64,000 nt of DNA from Altericroceibacterium spongiae. Lineage in GTDB: Bacteria > Pseudomonadota > Alphaproteobacteria > Sphingomonadales > Sphingomonadaceae. The stretch lies in contig NZ_RAPF01000006.1 in assembly GCF_003610805.1 (NCBI RefSeq), positions 62,001-126,000 on the forward strand. Reading direction: 5' to 3'. A program made the position numbers and the translations under genes. Under the pieces are notes generated by a model. The model saw only the letters and a program-made list of their open reading frames with translations, was not told where the DNA came from and made no database searches. Shown here piece by piece: positions 35,572 to 45,349 of the stretch (position 1 is the first letter of the stretch; each line of letters starts with the position of its first letter).

Positions 35572-36222
35572 TTAATGGGACGCTTTATTTAAGCGGTCAG
35601 TTTCTTCCACTGCCTCGATGGCTGCCTGAATGGCTGCGTCCTTATCGAGCGCGCTGGTATCGATAATAAGCGCATCGCTGGCCGGGATTAGCGGGGCTTC
35701 CGTGCGGTTGCGGTCTCTTTCGTCGCGGCGGCGCAGATCTTCGGCGATGGCGGGGAGCGTCACCTCGGCACCGCGTGCCTGCATTTCGAGGAAGCGGCGC
35801 TGCGCGCGGGCGTCCACGCTGGCGGTGATGAAGAGTTTGGCGCGCGCTTCGGGAGCGATCACCGTGCCGATGTCACGCCCGTCGAGCACGGCACCGCCCG
35901 GCCGGGTGGCGAAGGCGCGCTGGCGTTCGTATAGCGCCTGCCGCACCGCATGGTGGATCGAAACACGGCTGGCAAGGCCGCCGGTCTCTTCCGAACGCAG
36001 TGCCGGATCGGCGAGCAGGCTGTCGGGAAAATTGCAGGCCGCCAGCGCGTCTGCGGGATCGTCGGGGTTGCCGCCATGGCGCGCCACCTGCTGCCCGACC
36101 GCGCGATAGAGCAGCCCGGTATCGAGATGCGGCAGGCCGAAATGGCGGGCGAGGGCTCTGGCGATGGTGCCTTTGCCCGAAGCGGTGGGGCCGTCCACTG
36201 CGATAATCAGATCTGCGCTCAT
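35572..36222 (-). CDS. cmk: (d)CMP kinase
   Basis: A 216-residue nucleoside-monophosphate kinase. The P-loop VDGPTASGKGTIARAL opens the protein. VLDGRDIGTVIAPEA and RRDERDRNRTEAPL are the family's substrate-binding parts. It forms a 4-bp-overlap operon aroA-CBU_0592-like-cmk. rpsA would normally come next. The RT island begins immediately after the cmk stop. Confidence 0.95.
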   Translation of the reverse strand: MSADLIIAVDGPTASGKGTIARALARHFGLPHLDTGLLYRAVGQQVARHGGNPDDPADALAACNFPDSLLADPALRSEETGGLASRVSIHHAVRQALYERQRAFATRPGGAVLDGRDIGTVIAPEARAKLFITASVDARAQRRFLEMQARGAEVTLPAIAEDLRRRDERDRNRTEAPLIPASDALIIDTSALDKDAAIQAAIEAVEETDRLNKASH

Positions 36223-36503
36223 GACTGCCGGTCCTTTATCGGTGCGTTGCGGCGTTTATGCCTGCGGTCGCGAAAGGCGCGGATCAGGCCGTAAACCGCA
36301 ATCAGCGCCCAGAAAAATTCCAGCGTCAGCGAGGCCGGATTGGTGTTCACCAGCAGCGACAGGGTGAGGAGCAGCGCTCCGGCCAGATTGGTGCCGTGCT
36401 GGATAAAGAGATCGGGCTGTGCCTTCGCCGTGCCGTAGCCATAGGCGGCGATGATGCAGGCCATGCCGGTAAAGCCGGCGATATTGGCGGCCGTCTCGGT
36501 CAT
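36219..36503 (-). CDS. Small membrane protein, CBU_0592-like
   Basis: A 94-residue protein with three predicted TM helices: [33 protein letters not shown] and [17 protein letters not shown]. The pattern of a Tyr/Gly-rich first helix, QHGTNLAGA and [10 protein letters not shown] fits the CBU_0592 family of unknown function. The basic tail is cytoplasmic. It overlaps aroA and cmk by 4 bp each. Confidence 0.75.
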   Translation of the reverse strand: MTETAANIAGFTGMACIIAAYGYGTAKAQPDLFIQHGTNLAGALLLTLSLLVNTNPASLTLEFFWALIAVYGLIRAFRDRRHKRRNAPIKDRQS

Positions 36504-37822
36504 CGGTTCTGCTGCAATCCGTCCAGCAGCGCCATGAAATTGGGGAAACTGGTGGCGATGGGGCGGGTGTCGTCCACTTCCACCCCGCCGCGGGTGACGA
36601 GCCCCGCCACCGCCATGCTCATGGCGATACGGTGGTCGAGATGGGTGGTGACCGGCGCATGGTCGCCGCCGGGCAGCGGCTCCCCGCCCGTGCCGGTGAT
36701 GGTCAGCCCGTCTTCCTGCTCGGTCAGCCGCGCACCGGCGGAGGTAAGCGCCGCGGCCATGGCAGCCAGCCGGTCCGATTCCTTGACCCGCAATTCGTCG
36801 AGACCCGATGTGGCGGTGGTCCCCTCGGCCATGGCAGCGGCGACGAAGAAGACCGGGAATTCGTCGATCATGCTCGGCGCGATGGCGGGATCGACGCTGA
36901 TGCCGGTGAGGGCGGAATGGCGCACGCGCAGATCGGCCACCGGTTCACCACCCACTTCGCGGGCATTCACTTCCTCGATTTGGCCGCCCATCTGGCGCAG
37001 CAGAGCGAACAGACCCGCGCGGGTGGGATTGAGACCGACATTCTCGATCGTCACATCGCTGCCCGGGGTGATGAGCGCGGCGACGGCGAAAAAGGCGGCC
37101 GAGGAGGGGTCTCCGGGCACGGCGATGGTCTGCGGGTGCAATACGGCCTCGCCATGGATGGAAATGACCCGCTCGCCTTTGTCTTCCTCAACCCTGAGAT
37201 CGGCGCCGAAGCCTTTCAGCATCCGCTCTGTATGGTCGCGGGTGGGGACGGGTTCGATCACGCGGGTGATCCCGGCTGTATTGAGCCCCGCCAGCAGCAC
37301 CGCGCTCTTCACCTGCGCCGAGGCGACCGGCAGGCGATAGGTGATCGGTACGGGAGGGCTGCATCCGGTGAGCATGAGTGGCAGGGTTCCGCCGGGGCTG
37401 GTGGTGAAGCGAGCGCCCATTTGTGCAAGCGGTTCGGTCACCCGGCCCATCGGGCGGCGGGAGAGACTCGCATCGCCGATAAAGCAGGCGGTGACCGGAT
37501 GGCTGGCAACAAGACCCATCAGCAGGCGGGTGGATGTGCCGCTATTGCCCATATCGAGCGCGCCATCGGGTTGCAGCAGCGCCCCGACGCCGACGCCGTG
37601 GATCGACCAGGCCCCGTCGCCCGTTCGCTCGATCGTCGCGCCCATGGCACGCAGCGCAGCGGCGGTGGCGAGCACGTCTTCGCCTTCGAGCAGGCCGGTT
37701 ACCGTGGTTTCGCCCACGGCCAGCGCGCCGAACATCAGCGAACGGTGGCTGATCGATTTATCGCCCGGCACGCGGATCGTGCCGGTCAGCGCGCCTTCGG
37801 GAGAGAAACGGCGGGGCTGCAT
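36500..37822 (-). CDS. aroA: 3-phosphoshikimate 1-carboxyvinyltransferase (EPSP synthase)
   Basis: A 440-residue shikimate-pathway enzyme. Signatures are [18 protein letters not shown] (active-site Lys), [24 protein letters not shown] (as LRVKESDR) and [36 protein letters not shown] resembles the class II type common in sphingomonads. The ATG at 37822 is chosen; GTG at 37858 would add 12 residues. It is divergent from the FYDLN protein gene. Confidence 0.93.
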   Translation of the reverse strand: MQPRRFSPEGALTGTIRVPGDKSISHRSLMFGALAVGETTVTGLLEGEDVLATAAALRAMGATIERTGDGAWSIHGVGVGALLQPDGALDMGNSGTSTRLLMGLVASHPVTACFIGDASLSRRPMGRVTEPLAQMGARFTTSPGGTLPLMLTGCSPPVPITYRLPVASAQVKSAVLLAGLNTAGITRVIEPVPTRDHTERMLKGFGADLRVEEDKGERVISIHGEAVLHPQTIAVPGDPSSAAFFAVAALITPGSDVTIENVGLNPTRAGLFALLRQMGGQIEEVNAREVGGEPVADLRVRHSALTGISVDPAIAPSMIDEFPVFFVAAAMAEGTTATSGLDELRVKESDRLAAMAAALTSAGARLTEQEDGLTITGTGGEPLPGGDHAPVTTHLDHRIAMSMAVAGLVTRGGVEVDDTRPIATSFPNFMALLDGLQQNR

Positions 37823-38057
37823 AAAGGAAGCGGAAGAGGAGTGAGACACAGGGCACACAATCTTTACAGGAATGACGGAATAACGGGTCGCGCTTTTGAC
37901 AGCGGCAATGGCCTATGGCAAGGCGCGCCGGCTCTTGATGGGGCCTGCCGGTCATCCTCTTGAAGAGGCTCTTGATTCGGGAGCCATCTGCCACCATCAA
38001 GTTAAACGAATTTTTGCGAGTGCGCCGCGATGGCGCCGCCAGTTTAAGGATAATGGA

Positions 38058-38375
38058 ATGGTCAAGCCTGAATGGGGGACCAAGCGGACCTGCCCGAAAT
38101 GCGGCGAACGCTTCTACGATCTCAACAAAGACGATCCCGTGACCTGCATCGAATGCGGGAATGAATGGCACCCTGAGCCGGTGCTCAAATCCAAGCAGCC
38201 CATTCCCTTCGAAGAAGAGAAGAAGGAAAATAAGGAAGCGGATTCGGATCTCGCCGATGACGATCTGGAAGATATCGACGATGACGGTGATTCGCCGGAT
38301 AACGATGTCGATCTGGGCGGTGACGACGATCTCGGCGTCAATCAGTCCAAGGATGATGACGAGGACGATAACTGA
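38058..38375 (+). CDS. FYDLN acid domain protein (TIGR02300 family)
   Basis: A 105-residue protein. The N-terminus MVKPEWGTKRTCPKCGERFYDLNKDDPVT-type region carries the FYDLN motif and a zinc ribbon (CPKCG and CIECG). The rest is a highly acidic Asp/Glu tail, probably disordered. The family is widespread in alphaproteobacteria, with unknown function. The ATG at 38058 is the family's start; upstream in-frame codons are non-coding leader. Confidence 0.9.
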   Translation: MVKPEWGTKRTCPKCGERFYDLNKDDPVTCIECGNEWHPEPVLKSKQPIPFEEEKKENKEADSDLADDDLEDIDDDGDSPDNDVDLGGDDDLGVNQSKDDDEDDN

Positions 38376-38398
38376 TCCTCGGCCCCTCGCTGTAAAGA

Positions 38399-38431
38399 AA
38401 AACGGCCTCGCCTTCGGGCGGGGCCGTTTTC
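38399..38431 (+). terminator. Intrinsic terminator after the FYDLN gene
   Basis: A 14-bp stem (38399-38412 with 38417-38430, one G-T pair) is capped by a TTCG tetraloop, with an A-run before and a T-run after. Confidence 0.92.
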
Positions 38432-38500
38432 GTTCGGGGGAGCGGTGAAGGGGGCTTTGAAAGCTTCGCCAAAAAAGTCGAAATTTTTACAAAAACCCCC

Positions 38501-38529
38501 TTGCCAAGAATCGATGCCCCGCATAGATG
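38501..38529 (+). promoter_or_regulatory. Probable promoter of tRNA-Ala
   Basis: TTGCCA (38501-38506) and TAGATG (38524-38529) are 17 nt apart with a GC-rich discriminator after, a stable-RNA-type alphaproteobacterial promoter. About 70 nt of leader with two hairpins (for example CAGCTCG/CGAGCTG) precedes the tRNA. Confidence 0.5.
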
Positions 38530-38607
38530 GCGGGCCTCCCACGGCGGAACACGGTTCTCGCTAGCGGGAACAGCTCGCCTCCCGGACGAGCTGAATAACA
38601 TGGATAT

Positions 38608-38683
<76 letters not shown>

Positions 38684-38957
38684 TTCCCTTCCGACATAAT
38701 AATATATTTCTCCCAGGTCCGGTTCATATAGCGGTCTGTTGTGCTTCCGCATGATGGCTGGCAATCGGGTTGTGCTTGCATTTTATGGGCATATGTGGTT
38801 ACAGCCGCTCGAACGCAGACCTGAGTCCTGTGTTTTTTGATACATTGCTGGGGATCATCCCCACGCTGGCCGACGAGGTTTCGTCCGCCGGCGTTTTTCG
38901 CGTTTGACGCCTTGATGAGCTTATTCGAGGCGCCGGGCAGGAGTAGAAGGACGGAAC

Positions 38958-40430
38958 ATGTTTGACAGCCTTTCCGATCGTCTGACCGGCGTATTCGACC
39001 GCCTTCGCGGCCGTGGCGCGCTGAATGAACAGGATGTGCGCGAGGCTATGCGCGAAGTGCGGATCGCGCTTCTCGAAGCCGATGTCGCGCTGCCGGTTGC
39101 CCGTAAATTCATCGATTCGGTTACCGAAAAGGCCGTTGGCCAGCAGGTTCTGAAATCGGTCACGCCCGGTCAGCAAGTGGTCAAGATCGTCAATGACGAA
39201 CTGATCGAAATGCTCGGCGGGGACGATGCTGCGCCGCTCGATCTCGACGCCAAGCCGCCGGTGGTCATCATGATGGTCGGTCTGCAGGGTTCGGGTAAGA
39301 CGACCAGCACTGCCAAGCTCGCTCGCCTGATCCGTGAAAAGCACGGCAAAAAGGCGCTGATGGCTTCGCTGGACGTCAACCGTCCGGCCGCGCAGGAACA
39401 GCTCAAGGTTCTCGGCGAGCAGGTCGATGTGGCGACGCTGCCGATCATCGCCGGGCAGCAGCCTGTCGATATTGCCAGCCGGGCGATGGAATCGGCTAAG
39501 CTGCAATCGGCCGATGTTCTGCTGCTCGATACGGCGGGCCGTCTGCATGTCGACGATGCGCTGATGGCCGAAATGAAAGCGGTTCACGGTATTGCCAGCC
39601 CTCATGAAGTGCTGCTGGTGGTGGATTCGCTCACCGGTCAGGACGCGGTCAATGTCGCGCAGAGCTTCAATGAAGAAATCCCGCTTACCGGTGTGATTCT
39701 GACCCGGATGGATGGCGATGCGCGCGGCGGTGCGGCGTTGTCCATGCGTGCGGTGACTGGCAAGCCGATCAAATTTGCAGGGACCGGCGAAAAGCTCGAT
39801 GCGATCGAGCCGTTCCATCCCAGCCGGGTCGCCAACCGTATTCTGGGCATGGGCGATGTGGTCAGCCTCGTCGAAAAAGCGGCGCAGGTGGTCGAGCAGG
39901 AAGAAGCTGACCGTATGGCCGAGCGGATGATGAAGGGGCAGTTCGATCTGAACGACCTTCGCACGCAGCTTCGTCAGATGCAGAATATGGGCGGTCTCGG
40001 AATGCTCGCCGGCATGTTGCCGGGTATGAAAAAAGCCAAGGCGGCGATGCAGCAATCGGGGATGGACGATAAGGTTCTCGTCCGCATGGATGCGATTATC
40101 GGCTCGATGACGCAAAAGGAACGCGCCAACCCCGCTTTGCTCAATGCCAAGCGCAAACGCCGCGTGGCGGCAGGGTCCGGCACGCAGGTTCAGGACATCA
40201 ACCGGCTTCTCAAAATGCACCAGGAAATGGGCAAGGCGATGAAGCAGATCAAGAAAATGGGCGGACTCAAAGGCCTCGGCGCGCTGTTCGGCAAAGGTGG
40301 CCTCGATGCGGCCATGCCCGGCCTTGGCGGCGGTAAGGGCGGAATGCCCGGCGGCGGTGCCGGCGGGCTTCCCGGCATGGGTGGCGGACAGATTCCGCCC
40401 GATCTTCAGAATTTGTTGAACAAGAAGTAA
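38958..40430 (+). CDS. ffh: Signal recognition particle protein Ffh
   Basis: A 490-residue SRP54 GTPase. The N domain is followed by the G domain with GLQGSGKTTSTAKLAR (P-loop), LDVNRPAAQEQL, DTAGRLHVDDAL and TRMDGDARGGAALS. The C-terminal M domain is Met-rich (MRQMQNMGGLGMLAGMLPGM-like) and binds 4.5S RNA and signal peptides. A Gly/Met/Pro-rich tail ends it. It is the first of the ffh-rpsP-rimM run. The 270-nt gap before it holds only small hairpins and no gene seen. Confidence 0.97.
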   Translation: MFDSLSDRLTGVFDRLRGRGALNEQDVREAMREVRIALLEADVALPVARKFIDSVTEKAVGQQVLKSVTPGQQVVKIVNDELIEMLGGDDAAPLDLDAKPPVVIMMVGLQGSGKTTSTAKLARLIREKHGKKALMASLDVNRPAAQEQLKVLGEQVDVATLPIIAGQQPVDIASRAMESAKLQSADVLLLDTAGRLHVDDALMAEMKAVHGIASPHEVLLVVDSLTGQDAVNVAQSFNEEIPLTGVILTRMDGDARGGAALSMRAVTGKPIKFAGTGEKLDAIEPFHPSRVANRILGMGDVVSLVEKAAQVVEQEEADRMAERMMKGQFDLNDLRTQLRQMQNMGGLGMLAGMLPGMKKAKAAMQQSGMDDKVLVRMDAIIGSMTQKERANPALLNAKRKRRVAAGSGTQVQDINRLLKMHQEMGKAMKQIKKMGGLKGLGALFGKGGLDAAMPGLGGGKGGMPGGGAGGLPGMGGGQIPPDLQNLLNKK

Positions 40431-40463
40431 TTTCAAAGATTTAGACTGGAAAGGTACGTTCAA

Positions 40464-40889
40464 ATGGCAATTGCTCTTCGTCTTTCGCGCGGTGGCGCGA
40501 AGAAGCGCCCTTATTATCGCATCGTGGCTGCCGACACGCGCGCACGGCGTGACGGTAAATATCTCGAGCAGATCGGTGTCTATAACCCGCTGCTCGCCAA
40601 GGATGACGAAAACCGCGTGAAGCTGATCGAAGATCGCGTGCGTTACTGGCTCGGCGTGGGCGCACAGCCTTCTGACCGTGTGGCTCGCTTCCTCGATGCT
40701 GCCGGCATCAAGGAACGCGCTGCGCGTAACAACCCGCAGAAGGCCGAACCGGGCGAAAAAGCCAAGGAACGCGCTGAAGAAAAGGCTGCCAAGCAGGCTG
40801 AAGCTGAAGAAGCGGCCAAGGCTGCAGCCGGTGAAGCTGCTGAAGCTCCGGCTGAAGAAGCTGCCGCCGAGGAACAGGCTGAAGGCTAA
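40464..40889 (+). CDS. rpsP: 30S ribosomal protein S16
   Basis: 141 residues. The S16 core ([20 protein letters not shown], then [16 protein letters not shown]) covers about 80 residues. The rest is an Ala/Glu/Lys-rich helical extension, longer than in E. coli (82 residues) but common in alphaproteobacteria. Confidence 0.96.
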   Translation: MAIALRLSRGGAKKRPYYRIVAADTRARRDGKYLEQIGVYNPLLAKDDENRVKLIEDRVRYWLGVGAQPSDRVARFLDAAGIKERAARNNPQKAEPGEKAKERAEEKAAKQAEAEEAAKAAAGEAAEAPAEEAAAEEQAEG

Positions 40890-40894
40890 GCCCC

Positions 40895-41383
40895 TTGGAA
40901 CGGAACACACCCGTGACGCTGGCGGCTGTCAGCGGTGCGCATGGCGTGACGGGTGAAGTCCGCCTCAAACTGTTTGGCGAAGGTCTTGATACGCTTCGGC
41001 AATACAAGACCTTCAATGACGGTACGCTGACACTCAGGAAAATACGCAGCGATAACAAGGGCGGCGCTATAGTTCGCTTCGCCGAAGTGGCGGATCGCAA
41101 TGCGGCCGAAGCGCTGCGTGGCACAGCCCTGACCGTTCCCCGTTCGGCGATGCCCGAACTGGAAGAGGGCGAATATTATCACGCCGATCTGATCGGTTTG
41201 CAGGCCATCGATGAAAACGGCGCCGCTCTGGGATATGTGGTCGCGATAGAGAATTTCGGCGCTGGCGATGTCGTCGAAATTGAAAAAGCCGATGGCAAAC
41301 GCTTCATGATTCCGATGATTGACGATGCCGTGCCCGGCTGGGACGATGCAGCGCTACGTGTAAACGGCGCTTACGTCATTTAA
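40895..41383 (+). CDS. rimM: Ribosome maturation factor RimM
   Basis: A 162-residue two-domain protein. The N-terminal domain has VTLAAVSGAHGVTGEVRLK, and the C-terminal PRC-barrel domain has EGEYYHADLIGLQAID and FMIPMIDDAVPGWD. It helps 16S 3'-domain assembly with S19. The start is taken as TTG at 40895, just after rpsP; GTG at 40913 is possible. Downstream, trmD and rplS are displaced by about 2.7 kb. Confidence 0.93.
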   Translation: MERNTPVTLAAVSGAHGVTGEVRLKLFGEGLDTLRQYKTFNDGTLTLRKIRSDNKGGAIVRFAEVADRNAAEALRGTALTVPRSAMPELEEGEYYHADLIGLQAIDENGAALGYVVAIENFGAGDVVEIEKADGKRFMIPMIDDAVPGWDDAALRVNGAYVI

Positions 41384-41588
41384 TTAGCTTCTCTTGTATT
41401 CTTTTTGCCTTCTGCGAACATTCATTTCGCAGGGAGGCCCTCCCGCGTTCCTTTGACATTTATTCCCGACTTCATTTGCGCTTCGTGTTCAGACCTGTTC
41501 TAAGGGCTCTCGCAAATCCAAAAGATCGACCATACGGGCTCTGTTCAGGGTCCGTCTCCATGCGCCTTTTGCACAGAGAGGAGAATCT

Positions 41589-42407
41589 ATGAGCGAGGAG
41601 AGCGTTTTCGCCCCTGACAAAGAACAGGATTACGGGGATGATCCCAATTCCGTTCGCAACACCGATCATTATACCAATGAATATGTTCGCGGCTTCGTCA
41701 GCAAATGGGATGAGCTGATCGACTGGGAAGCCAGAGCCAGAAGCGAAGGCCGTTTTTTTATCGATGTGCTGAAGGCACGGGGCAAAACCTCGGTGCTGGA
41801 TGTCGCAACCGGAACCGGCTTTCATTCCATCCAGCTTCTCAAAGCCGGTTTCGACGTATCGTCAGCCGACGGTTCGGCAGAAATGCTGTCCATGGCGTTT
41901 GAAAACGCCAAGAATGAAGGGCTGATGCTGAAGACCATCCATGCCGACTGGCGCTGGCTCAACAAGGATGTCCATGGCAAATACGATGCCATCATCTGCC
42001 TCGGCAACAGCTTCACCCATCTGTTCGAGGAAAAGGACCGCCGCCGCGCGCTGGCCGAATTTTATGCCGCGCTGAAGCATGACGGCATCCTGATTCTCGA
42101 TCAGCGAAATTACGACAAGATTCTCGAAGGCGATCCGGCTTCGAAACATAAATATTACTATTGCGGCGATCAGGTGACGGCAGAGCCGGAATATGTCGAT
42201 GATAGTCTGGCGCGGTTCCGCTACGATTTCCCCGATGGCAGCGAATATCATCTGAATATGTTTCCGCTGCGCAAGGATTATGTACGCGGATTGCTGCGCG
42301 ATGTCGGGTTCCAGCAGATCCATTCCTATGGCGATTTCCAGGAGGAAGGCGAGGAAACCGAACCCGATTTCTTCATCCATGTAGCGGAGAAAACCTATGC
42401 CGAATGA
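41589..42407 (+). CDS. gsmt: Glycine/sarcosine N-methyltransferase
   Basis: A 272-residue SAM-dependent methyltransferase that resembles the GSMT of halophiles, which converts glycine to sarcosine and dimethylglycine. The SAM motif is VLDVATGTGFHSIQLLKAG (about residues 70-88). The N-terminal DHYTNEYVRGFVSKWDELI and IICLGNSFTHLFEEKDRR fit that family. GAGAGGAG precedes the ATG. With the next gene it forms a complete glycine-to-betaine path, an osmoprotectant route. The 205-nt gap upstream has a TTGACA (41453-41458) without a clear -10. Confidence 0.88.
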   Translation: MSEESVFAPDKEQDYGDDPNSVRNTDHYTNEYVRGFVSKWDELIDWEARARSEGRFFIDVLKARGKTSVLDVATGTGFHSIQLLKAGFDVSSADGSAEMLSMAFENAKNEGLMLKTIHADWRWLNKDVHGKYDAIICLGNSFTHLFEEKDRRRALAEFYAALKHDGILILDQRNYDKILEGDPASKHKYYYCGDQVTAEPEYVDDSLARFRYDFPDGSEYHLNMFPLRKDYVRGLLRDVGFQQIHSYGDFQEEGEETEPDFFIHVAEKTYAE

Positions 42408-43227
42408 AGCGGGTGTTGCCGTTGCGCGCGATTATTACGACAGTGACGAAGCCGATAATTTCTACAGCACGATCTGGGGCGGTGAGGATATTCATGTCGG
42501 CCTTTATGCCGAAACGCGCGATATTCGCGAGGCGAGCCGCCGCACTGTGGAGCGCATGGTCGAATTGCTGGGCGGGAGCCTCAAGGGCAAACATGTCCTC
42601 GATATCGGCTCCGGCTATGGCGGCGGTGCGCGCAAGCTGGTGAGCGAATATGGGGCGGATCATGTGACCTGCCTCAACATCGCGCTGGTGGAAAATCGCC
42701 GCAATCGCGAAATGAACGAAGCGGCGGGGCTGGCTGACAGGATCACTGTCACTGACGGGTCTTTCGACGACATTCCGCATGAGGATGCCAGTTTCGATGT
42801 GATCTGGAGCCAGGATGCCATTCTGCATGCTCCGGATCGCGCCGCGGTAATGGCCGAAGCGGTCCGCGTGCTCAAACCGGGCGGTGATTTCATTTTTACC
42901 GATCCGATGCAGGCCGACGATCTGGAGAATGCTTCCGATTTACAGCCGATCTATGACCGCATTCATCTGCAGAATCTGGCGAGTTTCGGCTTCTATGAGA
43001 AGCAGCTCACCGATCGCGGCATGGAAAAGGTCGTGATCGAGGATCACAGTATCGAAATCGCCAATCATTATGGCCGTGTGGCGGAAGAATTGCAGGCCCG
43101 CCGCGATGAAATCGATGCGAGCGACGAATGGGTCGCGCGGATGCTGAAAGGGCTGGGCCTGTGGGTCGACGGCTCGCGCTCGGGCAAGTTGACCTGGGGC
43201 ATCATGCATTTCCGCAAGCCGCTCTGA
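42397..43227 (+). CDS. dmt: Sarcosine/dimethylglycine N-methyltransferase
   Basis: A 276-residue SAM-dependent methyltransferase that completes betaine synthesis (dimethylglycine to glycine betaine). N-terminal [20 protein letters not shown] and [10 protein letters not shown] are characteristic. SAM motif I is [15 protein letters not shown], and [20 protein letters not shown] follows. It overlaps gsmt by 11 bp. A terminator follows it. Confidence 0.88.
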   Translation: MPNEAGVAVARDYYDSDEADNFYSTIWGGEDIHVGLYAETRDIREASRRTVERMVELLGGSLKGKHVLDIGSGYGGGARKLVSEYGADHVTCLNIALVENRRNREMNEAAGLADRITVTDGSFDDIPHEDASFDVIWSQDAILHAPDRAAVMAEAVRVLKPGGDFIFTDPMQADDLENASDLQPIYDRIHLQNLASFGFYEKQLTDRGMEKVVIEDHSIEIANHYGRVAEELQARRDEIDASDEWVARMLKGLGLWVDGSRSGKLTWGIMHFRKPL

Positions 43228-43261
43228 CGGTTTCGCCCGAAGGTTCTGCCAGAAGATTCTG

Positions 43262-43297
43262 AACGCCCCGGCCCGATGCAATACAGGCCGGGGCGTT
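43262..43297 (+). terminator. Terminator between dmt and the convergent YjdF-like gene
   Basis: A perfect 12-bp GC-rich stem (43262-43273 with 43286-43297) with a 12-nt loop is followed by T-rich sequence. The flanking A and T residues let it work for both converging genes. Confidence 0.8.
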
Positions 43298-43303
43298 TAT
43301 GTT

Positions 43304-44008
43304 TTAATCGACCTGTCCGAAATAATCGGGATATTTGCGGGCAAAACGTTTGACCCAGCTATCGCCCCCATCGCGTCTGGCACGGTACATATAGCGCCAG
43401 CCGGTCAGACAGGCGACCGCTGCGCCCAGCGTGTCGACGATCAGATCCCACATCGTATCGGTCAGCCCCGAAGGGTCGCCCAGCATGGGTTTCTGCATCG
43501 TGGTGCCGAAGAGCTGATCGATAGTGAATTCGACGATTTCCCATATCGCGCCCATACAGACGGCGAAGAAAAAGGCGAACAGAGCCACGAAAGAAGGCCG
43601 CATCCGCACATCTACCACGTCGTTCTCATTGAGCAGATAGAGAATGATGAAGCCGAGCAGGCCGAGCAGCACGCCCGAAGTGGTGTGCAGGGCGATATCC
43701 CACCACCAGATACGATTATAGAAATCCTGCACTTCGCCGAGAAAGATCGAAGCGAAAATGAACAATGCGGAGAAAATCTGGATTTCGGTCGGCAGCTTCA
43801 CGGGAATGCGGCTTCCGCCCAGTACGGGGGATGCCATGATCGGTATGATCGCCGCCACCAGAAAGACATGCATCCAGCGCTGCTGATGGATCAGCGTGCC
43901 CAGTTCCCCCAGCATCACCACCAGCACGATGGCAAGCACGACCTTGTAAAGCCGGGTGGAGGTCCAGCCGCTGAGAGACGGGGTAGGGCGCTCGGTATCC
44001 TCGGCCAT
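43304..44008 (-). CDS. YjdF/DUF2238-like integral membrane protein
   Basis: A 234-residue protein with about six TM helices. [20 protein letters not shown] and [16 protein letters not shown], then [16 protein letters not shown], carry the conserved D/H/E residues of the YjdF (DUF2238) family. The function is unknown. The ATG at 44008 (MAEDTERP) is preferred. It converges on dmt and is divergent from trmD. With the betaine genes it makes up the block that separates rimM from trmD. Confidence 0.75.
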   Translation of the reverse strand: MAEDTERPTPSLSGWTSTRLYKVVLAIVLVVMLGELGTLIHQQRWMHVFLVAAIIPIMASPVLGGSRIPVKLPTEIQIFSALFIFASIFLGEVQDFYNRIWWWDIALHTTSGVLLGLLGFIILYLLNENDVVDVRMRPSFVALFAFFFAVCMGAIWEIVEFTIDQLFGTTMQKPMLGDPSGLTDTMWDLIVDTLGAAVACLTGWRYMYRARRDGGDSWVKRFARKYPDYFGQVD

Positions 44009-44116
44009 GCACCGCACCCTAGGGCAAAGTTTCGCGGCGTGCCATCGCCTGTATCGGTCATTCGCCTTGCGGAATGGGCTTTTCGTGCCTCCCGGCTTTG
44101 CCTATGGCCTCTCTCC

Positions 44117-44854
44117 ATGAGTTTTGCCGCAACCTTGCTGACCCTCTACCCTGAGATGTTTCCGGGGCCTCTCGGCCTGTCGCTCGCCGGGCGTGCGCTG
44201 GAGCGGGGGGACTGGTCGCTCGATACGGTGCAGATCCGCAATTTCGCGCAGGATAAGCACCGCACAGTCGATGACACACCTGCAGGCGGCGGGGCCGGTA
44301 TGGTGCTGAAAGTGGATGTGCTTGCTGCTGCGATCGATCATGCGCGGGAAAAGCGGCCCGATTGCCCCGTTCTGGCGATGACGCCGCGCGGGCGGCCAAT
44401 CACGCAGGCGCGCATCCGTGCGCTGGCCGAAGGGCCGGGCGTGACCATTTTATGCGGCCGGTTCGAAGGATTCGATGAGCGAATTTTCGAAAGCCGCGAT
44501 GTCGAAGAAGTTTCGGTGGGCGATATTGTCCTGTCCGGCGGAGAGCCGGCCGCGCTGATGATTCTCGATGCTTGCATTCGCCTGCTTCCCGGCGTAATGG
44601 GCGCAGCGTCTAGCGGAGTCGACGAATCCTTCGAAGGAGGATTTCTCGAATATCCGCAATACACCCGACCTGTCGAATGGGAAGGGCGCAGGATCCCTGA
44701 AGTGTTGCGATCGGGGGATCATGCGAAGATTGCCGCGTGGCGAAAAACACGCGCGCAGGATGATACACGGTTACGCAGGCCGGACCTTTGGGAACGTCAT
44801 GGTGGCGTTCGGGACCTGTCTGCCTCTGGCGCGCAGCAAGATAGTGAGGAATAG
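44117..44854 (+). CDS. trmD: tRNA (guanine(37)-N(1))-methyltransferase TrmD
   Basis: A 245-residue SPOUT methyltransferase. The trefoil-knot SAM site is in [14 protein letters not shown] and [31 protein letters not shown] near residue 55 and [14 protein letters not shown] are family signatures. The ATG at 44117 gives the normal start; the frame stays open upstream only as an antisense shadow of the YjdF-like gene. Confidence 0.95.
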   Translation: MSFAATLLTLYPEMFPGPLGLSLAGRALERGDWSLDTVQIRNFAQDKHRTVDDTPAGGGAGMVLKVDVLAAAIDHAREKRPDCPVLAMTPRGRPITQARIRALAEGPGVTILCGRFEGFDERIFESRDVEEVSVGDIVLSGGEPAALMILDACIRLLPGVMGAASSGVDESFEGGFLEYPQYTRPVEWEGRRIPEVLRSGDHAKIAAWRKTRAQDDTRLRRPDLWERHGGVRDLSASGAQQDSEE

Positions 44855-44859
44855 GTCTC

Positions 44860-45243
44860 ATGAACCTGATCCAGCAGCTCGAAAAAGAACAGATCGAGCA
44901 ACTCAGCGACGGGAAGGACATTCCCGAATTCCGCGCCGGCGATACTGTCCGCGTGGGTGTGCGCGTTGTTGAAGGCACGCGCGAACGTGTCCAGAATTTC
45001 GAAGGTGTCTGCATTGCCCGTTCCAACCGCGGTCTCGGCAGCAACTTCACCGTCCGCAAGATGAGCTTCGGTGAAGGTGTGGAACGTGTGTTCCCGCTCT
45101 ATTCGCCCAACCTCGATTCGATCACCGTGGTCCGTCGCGGTATCGTGCGTCGTGCGAAGCTTTATTATCTTCGCGGTCGTACCGGTAAACGCGCTCGTAT
45201 TGCTGAGCGGCGCGATAACCAGGGCGCCGGCAAGGGAAAATAA
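44860..45243 (+). CDS. rplS: 50S ribosomal protein L19
   Basis: A 127-residue protein with [20 protein letters not shown], then [20 protein letters not shown] and [19 protein letters not shown], the canonical L19 sequence. It lies 5 nt after trmD. A terminator follows. Confidence 0.97.
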   Translation: MNLIQQLEKEQIEQLSDGKDIPEFRAGDTVRVGVRVVEGTRERVQNFEGVCIARSNRGLGSNFTVRKMSFGEGVERVFPLYSPNLDSITVVRRGIVRRAKLYYLRGRTGKRARIAERRDNQGAGKGK

Positions 45244-45271
45244 TCCCTTAAGCCGCTCGAAGCATTTTACG

Positions 45272-45311
45272 AAAAGGGCGTCTTGGCTTAACTGGCCGGG
45301 GCGCCCTTTTT
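45272..45311 (+). terminator. Intrinsic terminator after rplS
   Basis: AAAAGGGCG (45272-45280) pairs with CGCCCTTTT (45302-45310), with a long 21-nt loop and a T-run, between rplS and the peptidase gene. Confidence 0.75.
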
Positions 45312-45349
45312 GCGTTTCCATCACCCGAATTCAGGGATCGGTTCCGTTC

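Noticed and set aside
36258-37963. Plus-strand open frames over aroA
   Set aside because: Two overlapping frames antisense to a clear EPSP synthase; low-complexity Arg/Gly/Ala translation.
38799-40910. Minus-strand open frame of 703 codons over ffh and rpsP
   Set aside because: Antisense shadow of two highly expressed genes; the His/Arg/Phe-rich translation is not protein-like.
41453-41476. TTGACA upstream of gsmt as a full sigma70 promoter
   Set aside because: The hexamer is perfect, but nothing like a -10 box occurs 16-18 nt downstream, so no promoter is called.
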